Assembly: GCA_002731665.1 (NCBI GenBank)
Contig: PCCJ01000117.1
Coordinates: 1-45,090, forward strand
From: Actinomycetota bacterium
Lineage (GTDB): Bacteria; Actinomycetota; Acidimicrobiia; Acidimicrobiales; Poriferisodaliceae
DNA: 45,090 nt
Direction of reading: 5' to 3'
How positions within the stretch are numbered: position 1 is the first letter of the stretch; each line of letters starts with the position of its first letter. The notes below the pieces were generated by a model. That model saw only the letters and a list, made by a program, of their open reading frames with translations. It searched no databases and was not told where the DNA came from. Of this stretch, positions 16,933 through 24,400 are shown piece by piece. The position numbers and the translations under genes are program-made.

Positions 16933-18579
16933 ATGTCTGAAGATAGTTCTGCGCCACCTCTTGACAGACAAGGCCGCCGTGATTCCCGATGGCCGAAGAA
17001 GGTTGAAATTTTTGACACAACTTTGAGAGATGGTGTGCAGTTCGAAGGAATTTCTGTTTCGCCAGACGACAAGTTAAAAGTGGCTGGACAACTTGATTTT
17101 TTGGGTGTGGATTGGATCGAAGGAGGCTGGCCGGGCTCTAATCCAAAAGATGAAGAATTTTTTCGACGAGCTAGCGATGAATTAATTTTAAAGAATTCCA
17201 CGTTAGTAGCGTTTGGCTCGACAAGGCGCCCAAAGGGAAGAGTTGATGAAGACCAAACTCTGTCTGCGCTTGTAGCAGCTGGCACTTCAACTGTTTGCAT
17301 AGTTGGAAAGTCCTGGGACTACCACGTCACTGAGGCTCTTCGTCAACCCTTAGAAGAGGGAATAGCAATGGTAAGAGACTCGGTCGAGTTTCTAAAGACT
17401 GAGGGCTTACGCGTCTTTTTCGATGCTGAACATTTTTTTGATGGTTACAAGCGAAATCCTGAATTCGCTTTGCAAGTTCTAGAAGCTGCAGCAATCAAAG
17501 GAGCAGACTGCTTGGTGTTGTGCGACACCAACGGCGGTTCATTACCTCACGAGGTTGAGAAAATTGTTGCTGAAGTGGTGAGCCATTTTGGGGATATCCA
17601 AATTGGTATGCATACCCAAAATGACACCGGTTGTGCCGTGGCGAATGCGATATCTGGAGTTTTGTCGGGAGCGACTCACGTACAAGGCACAATTAATGGT
17701 TACGGAGAAAGAACTGGTAATTGTGATAACACGGTTGTGATACCAAACCTAAGTTTAAAAATGGGTATTGAGACGCTGTCTCAAGCTGGAATCGAACGAC
17801 TTACATCAGTTTCTCACCATGTCGCAGAGCTTATGAATATGCCGCCTCAGCATCAACAGCCTTATGTAGGTACGTCTGCATTTGCGCATAAAGCGGGATT
17901 ACACACCAGCGCAATTGCGAGACGACCCGATAGCTATGAACACGTTGACCCGGCCTCCGTTGGAAATTCAACGCGATTCCTGCTTGGCGACCTTTCTGGT
18001 AAGGCATCTGTCGAATTGAAAGCTGAAGAGTTAGGCATAAAAATAGACGATCGAGCTTTGGCTGGCGTGGTCGACGAGCTTAAAGAGTTGGAACACCAGG
18101 GGTATCACTTTGAGGTAGCTGATGCATCTCTTGAGCTTCTTCTGTTGAGAGCTGCAGGAGAAACATTTAATTACTTTGACGTAGAATCGTTTCGGGTCGT
18201 CGTGGAGCGAGGTAGAGATAGCACGTTCGATACGGAAGCCACGCTGAGAATCGTTGTAGATAATGAAAGAATTTTGACTGTGGGCGAGGGCGATGGGCCC
18301 GTTAATGCTTTGGATAAGGCTTTTCGAAATGCAGTAATTGACGTGTATCCGGAGCTTGACCAAGTACGTTTGACTGATTACAAGGTACGCGTGCTGGAGA
18401 CGGAAAAAGGAACTGGTGCTACGACACGCGTTCTCATAGATTCAGCAGATGGGGAGATATCCTGGACAACAATAGGTGTTTCGGAAAATATTATTGAAGC
18501 ATCTTGGCTAGCGCTTAGAGATGCTTTGATATATGCGCTCTATCGTCATCGCTCTGTGGCAACAAGTTCTCTAGACTGA
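16933..18579 (+). CDS. cimA: (R)-citramalate synthase
   Basis: A 548-residue enzyme of the isopropylmalate synthase/homocitrate synthase superfamily. Citramalate synthase condenses pyruvate with acetyl-CoA, giving a threonine-independent route to isoleucine. Motifs: VEIFDTTLRDGVQFEG (residues 25-40), DFLGVDWIEGGWPGSNPKD, FFDAEHFFDGYK, CDTNGGSLPHEV, GMHTQNDTGCAVAN, the GTINGYGERTGN loop and HKAGLHTSAIAR. The N-terminal signature and DGVQFEG match the CimA branch (TIGR00977) rather than LeuA. The last roughly 130 residues form the LeuA dimer/allosteric domain, consistent with isoleucine feedback control. A GGGAG site precedes the ATG. Confidence 0.92.
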   Translation: MSEDSSAPPLDRQGRRDSRWPKKVEIFDTTLRDGVQFEGISVSPDDKLKVAGQLDFLGVDWIEGGWPGSNPKDEEFFRRASDELILKNSTLVAFGSTRRPKGRVDEDQTLSALVAAGTSTVCIVGKSWDYHVTEALRQPLEEGIAMVRDSVEFLKTEGLRVFFDAEHFFDGYKRNPEFALQVLEAAAIKGADCLVLCDTNGGSLPHEVEKIVAEVVSHFGDIQIGMHTQNDTGCAVANAISGVLSGATHVQGTINGYGERTGNCDNTVVIPNLSLKMGIETLSQAGIERLTSVSHHVAELMNMPPQHQQPYVGTSAFAHKAGLHTSAIARRPDSYEHVDPASVGNSTRFLLGDLSGKASVELKAEELGIKIDDRALAGVVDELKELEHQGYHFEVADASLELLLLRAAGETFNYFDVESFRVVVERGRDSTFDTEATLRIVVDNERILTVGEGDGPVNALDKAFRNAVIDVYPELDQVRLTDYKVRVLETEKGTGATTRVLIDSADGEISWTTIGVSENIIEASWLALRDALIYALYRHRSVATSSLD

Positions 18580-18584
18580 ATCTG

Positions 18585-19109
18585 ATGGCAGCCCCACGAC
18601 ACGTTCCGCAGATACCTAATACAGCAACCAGATCATATCGATCTCCAGATACTGTGCCGGGGCGATGGGTCACTGTTCGCCCGGGGGAATTAGTGGATAA
18701 CCAGCCTCAAGGTCAAGCTCTGGGGTACCAGGGACCGGACCAAGGCTATGTTTTGAGGTTATCTCGACTAGTCAAAGAAAGAATTTTCCTCAAAGAAGGT
18801 GAGGATTCTAATGATGTTGAAAAAGGCTGCATCCAGATTGCTTTGAAGCGAGCCTCAATTTATGGGCGAGCTCCAGTGATTCATGATTTAGACATTGCTT
18901 ATCGCTTATGGGGGTTTTTAGGTGACTCACCTCAATCGGACCTTTTGGACTATCGATTGAAACGTTTCAAAGGAGTCAGACAGCGCCACGGCTATCAGGA
19001 TTTAAGGGATCTAGTTGCGCTGGTCCCGGAAACAACCCTTCGGCTTACACCTGAGGAAATAGAGAGCCGTCATGAAGCTGACTGGACGTCTCTGCTGGAG
19101 CTACCATGA
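18585..19109 (+). CDS. Conserved hypothetical protein of the leuB-gltX cluster
   Basis: A 174-residue soluble protein that I do not recognise. The first 60 residues are rich in Pro, Arg and Gly and look extended. Then comes a mixed helical region with YVLRLSRLVKERIFLKEGED, a conserved-looking ALKRASIYGRAPVIHDLDIAYRLWGFLG block, and a C-terminal helical part (DYRLKRFKGVRQRHGYQDLRDL). No signal peptide, membrane segment or catalytic motif is evident. It starts five bases after cimA and overlaps the next gene by four bases (ATGA), so it is translated as part of the operon. A DNA- or partner-binding role cannot be judged. Confidence 0.75.
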   Translation: MAAPRHVPQIPNTATRSYRSPDTVPGRWVTVRPGELVDNQPQGQALGYQGPDQGYVLRLSRLVKERIFLKEGEDSNDVEKGCIQIALKRASIYGRAPVIHDLDIAYRLWGFLGDSPQSDLLDYRLKRFKGVRQRHGYQDLRDLVALVPETTLRLTPEEIESRHEADWTSLLELP

Positions 19110-19693
19110 CGGATATCACTCCGGACCGAGAGTTGCTGAGGTTACATAGGAGGGCCTGTACTGACTTTGCTGCGAGGCTAAGACTCCCAGCATGGGGACA
19201 CTTGCCGATGCCCCTAGCGTTTCCGATGCAAAATTTTACGGTCGGAGACTTGTTGAGTAGAGCGGCCACCGGAAATCTGGAAACAGCTGCAGAATTAACA
19301 GGTCAAAATAAGCCTACGCCCGTTGTCTTAGGCCTAGACCCGACGGAAGTGGTTGTCGAAAGTGTTCGGACGGTTTTGGCGGTGGTGGCCGGACTTGATC
19401 ATGGAGCAGGTTTTAGCCCACAAAAAAGAGAACTCCTATGGACTAGGATCGTTGAGTTGACGCTTTTGGGGCATGATTTACAACAGGCTATTAAAGCTGG
19501 AGCGGGCTTGGACGATCTGTTAGTAGATCACATAGTCGCAGCGGCGCCAGAAGTTTCTATCTGGCCTTTCATCGACGGTTCCCCGGTAGACCTGGCAACG
19601 CCACCAACCGAAAGATTATTAGCGCAACATGGCAGGTCTACCACTGGTTGGGTAGATCCAAATGATCCGAACTGCGGCACAGGGCAGTGTTAG
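19106..19693 (+). CDS. Divergent MDMPI/DinB-like (TIGR03086-related) protein
   Basis: A 195-residue protein resembling its downstream neighbour and the mycothiol-dependent maleylpyruvate isomerase (DinB-like four-helix) fold. The N-terminal helix LLRLHRRACTDFAARL aligns with LHKLAVAEFDFRVRQI of the next protein, and TLLGHDLQQAIKAG with AIHAWDLAVGLG. One central metal-ligand region (NHNVKENLW in the neighbour) is replaced by LLSRAATGNLE, so the metal site may be lost. The ATG overlaps the previous stop by four bases. The protein may be a non-catalytic partner of the next gene product; this is inference from weak similarity. Confidence 0.6.
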   Translation: MTDITPDRELLRLHRRACTDFAARLRLPAWGHLPMPLAFPMQNFTVGDLLSRAATGNLETAAELTGQNKPTPVVLGLDPTEVVVESVRTVLAVVAGLDHGAGFSPQKRELLWTRIVELTLLGHDLQQAIKAGAGLDDLLVDHIVAAAPEVSIWPFIDGSPVDLATPPTERLLAQHGRSTTGWVDPNDPNCGTGQC

Positions 19694-20259
19694 CTGAACC
19701 CGATTGGCTTCGTTTGCACAAATTAGCAGTAGCTGAATTTGATTTTCGAGTTAGGCAAATTCAGGCAGAGTATTGGGAAGCATCAACTCCGTGCGAAGAG
19801 TGGGATGTTTATGATCTCGTTAATCACAACGTCAAGGAAAATCTGTGGGTGCCGTTGTTACTCTCGGGGACTCGGGCTGATCAAGTTGGTGGGCTGAGTG
19901 GCGATGTAATTACAGGCGATCCTGAAATGGTTTGGGAAGAGTCATGGAGCGATGCAGTGACGGCATTCTCGAGGGCTAATTTAGACGAGCTCGTATGGTC
20001 ATGGAATGGTGAGATCACAGTCAAGGAGTATATTTGTCAGAGAACTTGTGACTTAGCGATACATGCATGGGACTTGGCTGTAGGTCTTGGTGTTGACCCG
20101 GTAATCGATTCTGAACTTGTTTTAGGTATCCAAACTTGGAGTAGAGGTCGTCAAGAAAATCTTGCAAAACTCCCAGAACTGTACGACCCTCCGATCAAGT
20201 CGGAGTTTGATGCTGACGATCAGACTCTGCTCCTGAATTTTTTTGGTAGAGAGGTATAA
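19687..20259 (+). CDS. TIGR03086-family metal-binding protein (MDMPI-like)
   Basis: A 190-residue member of the actinobacterial TIGR03086 family within the mycothiol maleylpyruvate isomerase / DinB fold. Proteins of this fold bind a divalent metal through His residues and often act with mycothiol. Features: the STPCEEWDVYDLVNHNVKENLW block (residues about 32-53), where the His is a likely metal ligand, and DLAIHAWDLAVGLG with the second conserved His. The GTG start overlaps the upstream gene by seven bases. The actual reaction is unknown. A gltX gene follows after 45 bases. Confidence 0.8.
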   Translation: MLAEPDWLRLHKLAVAEFDFRVRQIQAEYWEASTPCEEWDVYDLVNHNVKENLWVPLLLSGTRADQVGGLSGDVITGDPEMVWEESWSDAVTAFSRANLDELVWSWNGEITVKEYICQRTCDLAIHAWDLAVGLGVDPVIDSELVLGIQTWSRGRQENLAKLPELYDPPIKSEFDADDQTLLLNFFGREV

Positions 20260-20304
20260 AGCGAAGTGGTTTGAGTTGCCGAATGTGGGCGTAGCCTAGA
20301 AGAA

Positions 20305-21609
20305 GTGAGTTCCACACGTCTTCGTTTTGCTCCTGCTCCGACCGGTTACATGCATTTAGGTTCGGCGCGGACTGCCCTATTCAATTGGCTCTATGCCAGG
20401 CATACAGGCGGGGAGTTGGTTCTGCGAATAGAAGACACTAATGCTGAGCTTGCACGCCCCGAATTAATTGACAATATTTATCGATCACTTGACTGGTTAG
20501 GAATTGACTGGGATGGGGAGCCCGTTAGACAAAGCGAGCGAGCATTGTTATACGACGCGGCAGTCGAAAAATGGTTGGCAGATGATGTTGCGTATGTCGC
20601 CGATGGGGCAGTGCGATTTAGAGTGCCTGACCAAGGGGTTACAAAGTGGCATGATGAGGTTCGAGGATTAGTTGAGTTTGAAAATGAGCATATCGAAGAC
20701 TTTGTAGTGCGCCGAAGCGATGGGACGGCGACTTTCTTTACGGCTAACGCTGTAGATGACCTAGACCTGAAAATAACGCACATAGTTCGAGGTGAAGACC
20801 TTTTGAATGCGACGCCCAAGATTATTTTGTTGAGGGAGGCACTCGGATCGTTAGAATTGCCGGTTTTTGCGCATCTTCCGTTAATCGTTAATAGCCAACG
20901 TAAAAAATTGTCCAAAAGGCGTGACGATGTTGCTCTAGAGAGCTACCAGAGTCATGGTGTTTTGGGTTCTGCTATGGCCAACTACTTGGCCTTGCTAGGA
21001 TGGGGTCCCCCTGACGACGTTGAAGTCCGCCCGATAGAAGAGATTGTTGGTTTGTTCGAACTGAGCGACGTGAATGGGTCATCCGCCATGTTCGACATTA
21101 AGAAGCTTGAAGCTGTTAACGGCGACTACATCAGGGCAATGTCTAATCAACAGTTTGCTTGCGCTGTGCAGCCCTGGGTTGAGAATGAGAGTTGGGGCAA
21201 GGACATCTCAGTAGAAGATCTTGCCGCCATGACTCCGCTAATACAACAACGGACGAAGCTCTTGGAGCAGGCTCCTGCTCAACTTGATTTCTTTTTTTTG
21301 GAAGAACCAATAATCGATAGCAGCGCTTGGGACAAAATTATGACTAACCCAACGTCGGTCTTGATTCTCGAGGATGCGTTAGTGGAGTACAAAGAAACTG
21401 AGTGGGTTGTTTCCGCGCTTCATGAAACTCTTTTAAATATTGGGCAGAAATATGAGCTTAAGTTGGGGAAAGCTCAAGCACCGGTGCGGATGGCGTTAAC
21501 GGGCCGGTCTATAGGACCACCTTTGTTTGAATCGATGTTGATACTTGGAAGAGATGTCGTTACAAGTCGTTTAGATAAAGCTTTAAAGAGCATTGCATTA
21601 AGAAAATGA
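20305..21609 (+). CDS. gltX: Glutamyl-tRNA synthetase, probably non-discriminating
   Basis: A 434-residue class I aminoacyl-tRNA synthetase. The HIGH-type motif is in FAPAPTGYMHLGSARTALFNWLYAR (about residues 8-32) and the KMSKS-type motif is KKLSKRR near residues 198-204. RIEDTN and the IVRGEDLLNATPK motif are also present. The C-terminal anticodon-binding region is shorter than in typical 470-490 residue GluRS. No glutaminyl-tRNA synthetase is visible. With gatB and a tRNA-Gln gene nearby, this enzyme probably charges both tRNA-Glu and tRNA-Gln, leaving GatCAB to amidate Glu-tRNA(Gln); this is inferred. It uses a GTG start with only a weak ribosome-binding site. Confidence 0.95.
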   Translation: MSSTRLRFAPAPTGYMHLGSARTALFNWLYARHTGGELVLRIEDTNAELARPELIDNIYRSLDWLGIDWDGEPVRQSERALLYDAAVEKWLADDVAYVADGAVRFRVPDQGVTKWHDEVRGLVEFENEHIEDFVVRRSDGTATFFTANAVDDLDLKITHIVRGEDLLNATPKIILLREALGSLELPVFAHLPLIVNSQRKKLSKRRDDVALESYQSHGVLGSAMANYLALLGWGPPDDVEVRPIEEIVGLFELSDVNGSSAMFDIKKLEAVNGDYIRAMSNQQFACAVQPWVENESWGKDISVEDLAAMTPLIQQRTKLLEQAPAQLDFFFLEEPIIDSSAWDKIMTNPTSVLILEDALVEYKETEWVVSALHETLLNIGQKYELKLGKAQAPVRMALTGRSIGPPLFESMLILGRDVVTSRLDKALKSIALRK

Positions 21610-21645
21610 CTCTAGAACCTTATAGTTATTAGGAATTTTACTGAT

Positions 21646-21673
21646 TTGTGGTCAGCGAAAGGTTAGGTACAAT
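21646..21673 (+). promoter_or_regulatory. Promoter of tRNA-Gln
   Basis: TTGTGG (21646-21651) and TACAAT (21668-21673) are 16 bases apart. The -10 box ends 32 bases before the tRNA, the same geometry as for the tRNA-Glu gene at 28244. Confidence 0.5.
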
Positions 21674-21705
21674 ACTCAAGATAAGTAAACGCAAAACCAT
21701 CTTGA

Positions 21706-21777
21706 TCGGGGATGGTGTAATTGGTAACACAACTGGTTCTGGTCCAGTCATTGGGGGTTCGAGTCCTCCTCCCCGAA
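21706..21777 (+). tRNA. tRNA-Gln (anticodon CUG)
   Basis: The 72-base cloverleaf folds fully. The acceptor stem is TCGGGGA/TCCCCGA with discriminator A. The anticodon stem is ACTGG/CCAGT around the loop TTCTGGT, giving CTG at 21739-21741. The T arm is GGGGG/CCTCC with the loop TTCGAGT. CCA is not encoded (CAA follows the discriminator). It reads the CAG codon. A weak U1-A72 end pair is typical of bacterial tRNA-Gln charged through the GatCAB pathway. Confidence 0.96.
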
Positions 21778-21796
21778 CAAAAATATTGAAATTAAT

Positions 21797-21825
21797 TTGA
21801 GGGGCGATTTGAGGAAAAGTAAGAT
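21797..21825 (+). promoter_or_regulatory. Possible promoter of the liv operon
   Basis: TTGAGG (21797-21802) and TAAGAT (21820-21825) are separated by 17 bases. Transcription would begin near 21832, inside or just at the 5' arm of the structured leader that follows. Confidence 0.45.
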
Positions 21826-21827
21826 AA

Positions 21828-21885
21828 TTGCCCAGGAAACTTGCGTGTGGCTGAGAGCCTGGTAGCTTTCGCTCACGCTGGGCAA
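21828..21885 (+). ncRNA. Structured leader RNA upstream of livG
   Basis: TTGCCCAG (21828-21835) pairs perfectly with CTGGGCAA (21878-21885). Within it GCGTG (21843-21847) pairs with CACGC (21874-21878), and two small hairpins, GGCT-GAG-AGCC and AGC-TTTC-GCT, fill the interior like a multi-way junction. CCAGG (21832-21836) can instead pair with CCTGG (21858-21862), which would break the closing stem. It lies 40-100 bases before the livG start. I do not recognise it as a known riboswitch; a cis-regulatory role is inferred from structure and position. Confidence 0.45.
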
Positions 21886-21923
21886 AGTGCTTTTGTGTAG
21901 TTAATTGAAAGGGGGTGCGGCGC

Positions 21924-22685
21924 GTGGCGTTGCTTGAAGTTGCAGATATCTCTGTCCAATTCGGCGGAATTCGTGCGCTCGACGACCTGTCGTTTACTTT
22001 AGAAGAAGGCCAGATCCTTGGCCTGATAGGTCCGAATGGTGCAGGTAAGACAACGTTGTTTAATGTTGTCAGCCGAATTTATGACCCAACAACTGGTTCG
22101 GTCACTTTTGATGGGAAAGATCTAACGGCCATGTCGGCTCACGAGATCAGTAAAGTTGGTGTGTACCGAACTTTCCAAAACCTGGCATTATGGCCAGGCA
22201 TGACGGTTATAGAAAACGTGATGGTTGGTGATCACACCAACACAAAATCTAATGTGATTTCAGCCGCTCTAAGACTTCCAAGCATGAGAAGAGAAGAAAA
22301 AGATCTCCGTAATCGTGCATGGGCCGCTTTAGAAGAAATTGGCCTCGAAGAAGTGGCGTTTCATCCTGCTGCTGGGCTCCCGTTCGGTACTTTGAAAAGA
22401 ATCGAATTAGCCAGGGCACTTATAGCTAACCCTCGCCTCATCATGCTTGATGAGCCAGCGTCGGGCTTGACACACGCTGAAGTTGACTCGCTCGCTGCAG
22501 ACATAAAAGGTCTGCGTGATCGCCATAACTTGAGTGTGCTGCTCGTTGAGCATCATATGAAGATGGTGCTCGGGATCAGCGAAAAGCTGGTTGTGCTTAA
22601 CTTTGGACGCAAAATTGCTGACGGTGACCCGGATGTCGTGCGTAACGACCCGGAAGTTATCGAGGCTTACTTGGGGAGTTCATAA
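21924..22685 (+). CDS. livG: Branched-chain amino acid-type ABC transporter ATPase
   Basis: A 253-residue cytoplasmic ATPase of a LivG-type importer. Walker A is GPNGAGKTT (about residues 36-44), the Q-loop lies in TFQNLALWPGMTVIENVMVG, and Walker B is LIMLDEPASGL. The signature is the LivG-style LPFGTLKRIELARAL instead of LSGGQ. The characteristic EHHMKMV switch-His region follows. I choose the GTG at 21924 because the AGGGGG ribosome-binding site is then about 9 bases away; a GTG at 21915 would be too close to it. Its stop overlaps the livF start by one base. The substrate could be branched-chain amino acids, but related systems also carry urea or amides. Confidence 0.92.
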   Translation: MALLEVADISVQFGGIRALDDLSFTLEEGQILGLIGPNGAGKTTLFNVVSRIYDPTTGSVTFDGKDLTAMSAHEISKVGVYRTFQNLALWPGMTVIENVMVGDHTNTKSNVISAALRLPSMRREEKDLRNRAWAALEEIGLEEVAFHPAAGLPFGTLKRIELARALIANPRLIMLDEPASGLTHAEVDSLAADIKGLRDRHNLSVLLVEHHMKMVLGISEKLVVLNFGRKIADGDPDVVRNDPEVIEAYLGSS

Positions 22686-23413
22686 TGAGCGACGATGTAA
22701 TTGATGACGTAGGACTAGTTGCAAAGAATCTTCATGCTTCGTACGGGGCTGTTGAGGTTCTTCGAGGTCTAGATTTCGAAGTTGCTCAAGGCAAGGTGTC
22801 TGTAATCCTGGGCGCTAATGGAGCCGGAAAGACTACGACGCTTCGAGCTATCTGCAACATGTGTAACTCTTCTGGAGATGTGTCGCTAGGCGGAGTGGAT
22901 ATTAGTCGGCTTGGCACTGCAGAAATTGTTCGAAAAGGCGTAGCGCACGTGCCGCAAGGCCGGGGTACTTTCCCAGAACTCTCTGTCAACGATAATCTTC
23001 TTGTAGGCGCATACGTGCGTAAAGACAAGGAAATCAACGAGGATATAGACCGCTGGTTTGAGATTTTCCCGAGGCTTGCTGAGAGGCGAGAGCAGCTGGC
23101 TGGCTCGCTTTCAGGCGGAGAGCAGCAGATGCTTGCTGTAGCTCGTGCCTTAATGTCTCGCCCCAAGCTGCTCCTCTTAGATGAGCCTTCGCTTGGACTC
23201 GCTCCACTTATTATTGAAGATTTATTTACACGCTTCACAAACTTAAACAAAGAGACTGGTTTGACCATGTTAGTCGTGGAACAAAATGCCAATCTTGCTC
23301 TCGACATGGCTGACTATGGTTACGTCATCGAAAGTGGCGAGATAACTCTTTCCGGACCCGCCGACCAACTTAAGAGCGATCCTGCAGTGCAGGAAGCGTA
23401 CTTAGGCGCCTGA
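22685..23413 (+). CDS. livF: Branched-chain amino acid-type ABC transporter ATPase
   Basis: A 242-residue second ATPase of the same importer. Walker A is GANGAGKTT (residues 43-51), the signature LSGGEQQMLAVARALM is near residue 142, and Walker B is LLLLDEPSLGLAP. The switch region VVEQNANLALDMADYGYVIESG is typical of LivF. The ATG overlaps the livG stop (TAATG). It would form a heterodimer with LivG on the cytoplasmic face of the LivH/LivM channel. livH starts 15 bases downstream after GAGGA. Confidence 0.95.
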   Translation: MSDDVIDDVGLVAKNLHASYGAVEVLRGLDFEVAQGKVSVILGANGAGKTTTLRAICNMCNSSGDVSLGGVDISRLGTAEIVRKGVAHVPQGRGTFPELSVNDNLLVGAYVRKDKEINEDIDRWFEIFPRLAERREQLAGSLSGGEQQMLAVARALMSRPKLLLLDEPSLGLAPLIIEDLFTRFTNLNKETGLTMLVVEQNANLALDMADYGYVIESGEITLSGPADQLKSDPAVQEAYLGA

Positions 23414-23428
23414 GGAGGACCAGAAGAT

Positions 23429-24379
23429 ATGACTTGGAATTTTGATATTCTTCCAGACTTTGTTTTTAACGGCTTAAGTCTCGGAGCAATTTATGGGACG
23501 GTAGCACTTTCGCTAGTGCTTATTTTCAAAGCAACGACTCTGATCAACTTCGCTACAGGCGAGTTGGCTATGATCGGCGCTTTCATGGTCTATGTATTAC
23601 ACATGGAGCAGGGCCTTTGGCTCTGGCTATCAATTCTGATCGCCATGATTATAAGCGCCGGTCTAGGTGCTCTTATTGAAAGAACGCTAACGCGACCGTT
23701 TGATCCTGCTGATCACCTTCCGGTGGTGCTCATTACACTTGGTCTGTTCCTGATATTCAACGCATTGGCGGGCGATATCTGGAACTATCAGGTCCGAATT
23801 CTTACCAACCCATTTGGCAAGTTCCCGTCCTGGGTTCCTGGTCTTGGTGGCGATAGATTCGTAATGATTTTGGGTAGCCGGCTTAAATATCAATCCATTG
23901 GTATTTGGCTGACATTAGCTTTGGCGCTCTTCTTACTTGGTCTTATTCTCAATAAGACCAAAATGGGCTTGGCTTTCCGTGCAGTTTCATCGAATGTGGA
24001 GTCAGCTCGACTAGTTGGAGTTCATACAGGTAGAACTCTTGGATTCGGTTGGGCTATCGCTTCTGCTTTCGGAACACTTGGAGCAGTTCTTGTTGCACCG
24101 CAACTAGGCGGTGTTAACCCAAACATGATGGCGACTATCCTTATCTATGCTCTCGCTGGAGCGGCCCTTGGTGGTCTTGATAGCCTGGGAGGCGCTGTAA
24201 TGGGCGGTATCCTAATTGGTTTGATCCAAGCGGTTCTAGTCATGTGGCTAGGGGTAGTTGTCTTTGGTCAGGCTTACATGTCAATTCTGCAGCTTGCTGC
24301 GGCGTTCGTACTTATTCTTATTGTCCTGCTCTTCCGCCCGTCGGGTCTCTTCGGATCCCGCCGCGTAGAGCGCGTCTGA
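23429..24379 (+). CDS. livH: Branched-chain amino acid-type ABC transporter permease
   Basis: A 316-residue inner-membrane permease with about eight hydrophobic segments. LivH-family marks are the N-terminal GLSLGAIYGTVALSLVLIFKATTLINFATGE and the coupling-helix region KTKMGLAFRAVSSNVESARLVGV. The ALAGAALGGLDSLGGAVMGG motif follows, and the protein ends in FRPSGLFGSRRVERV. It pairs with LivM to form the channel. The spacing to livF and livM (15 and 21 bases) supports one operon. Confidence 0.94.
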   Translation: MTWNFDILPDFVFNGLSLGAIYGTVALSLVLIFKATTLINFATGELAMIGAFMVYVLHMEQGLWLWLSILIAMIISAGLGALIERTLTRPFDPADHLPVVLITLGLFLIFNALAGDIWNYQVRILTNPFGKFPSWVPGLGGDRFVMILGSRLKYQSIGIWLTLALALFLLGLILNKTKMGLAFRAVSSNVESARLVGVHTGRTLGFGWAIASAFGTLGAVLVAPQLGGVNPNMMATILIYALAGAALGGLDSLGGAVMGGILIGLIQAVLVMWLGVVVFGQAYMSILQLAAAFVLILIVLLFRPSGLFGSRRVERV

Positions 24380-24400
24380 GACAACTGGAGGAGATTGTAA

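Noticed and set aside
21841..21885. GGCTGAGAG in the liv leader resembles part of a TPP riboswitch
   Set aside because: The other conserved TPP blocks (the CTGATCTGG and GCGTAGGGA segments) are absent and the total length is too short.
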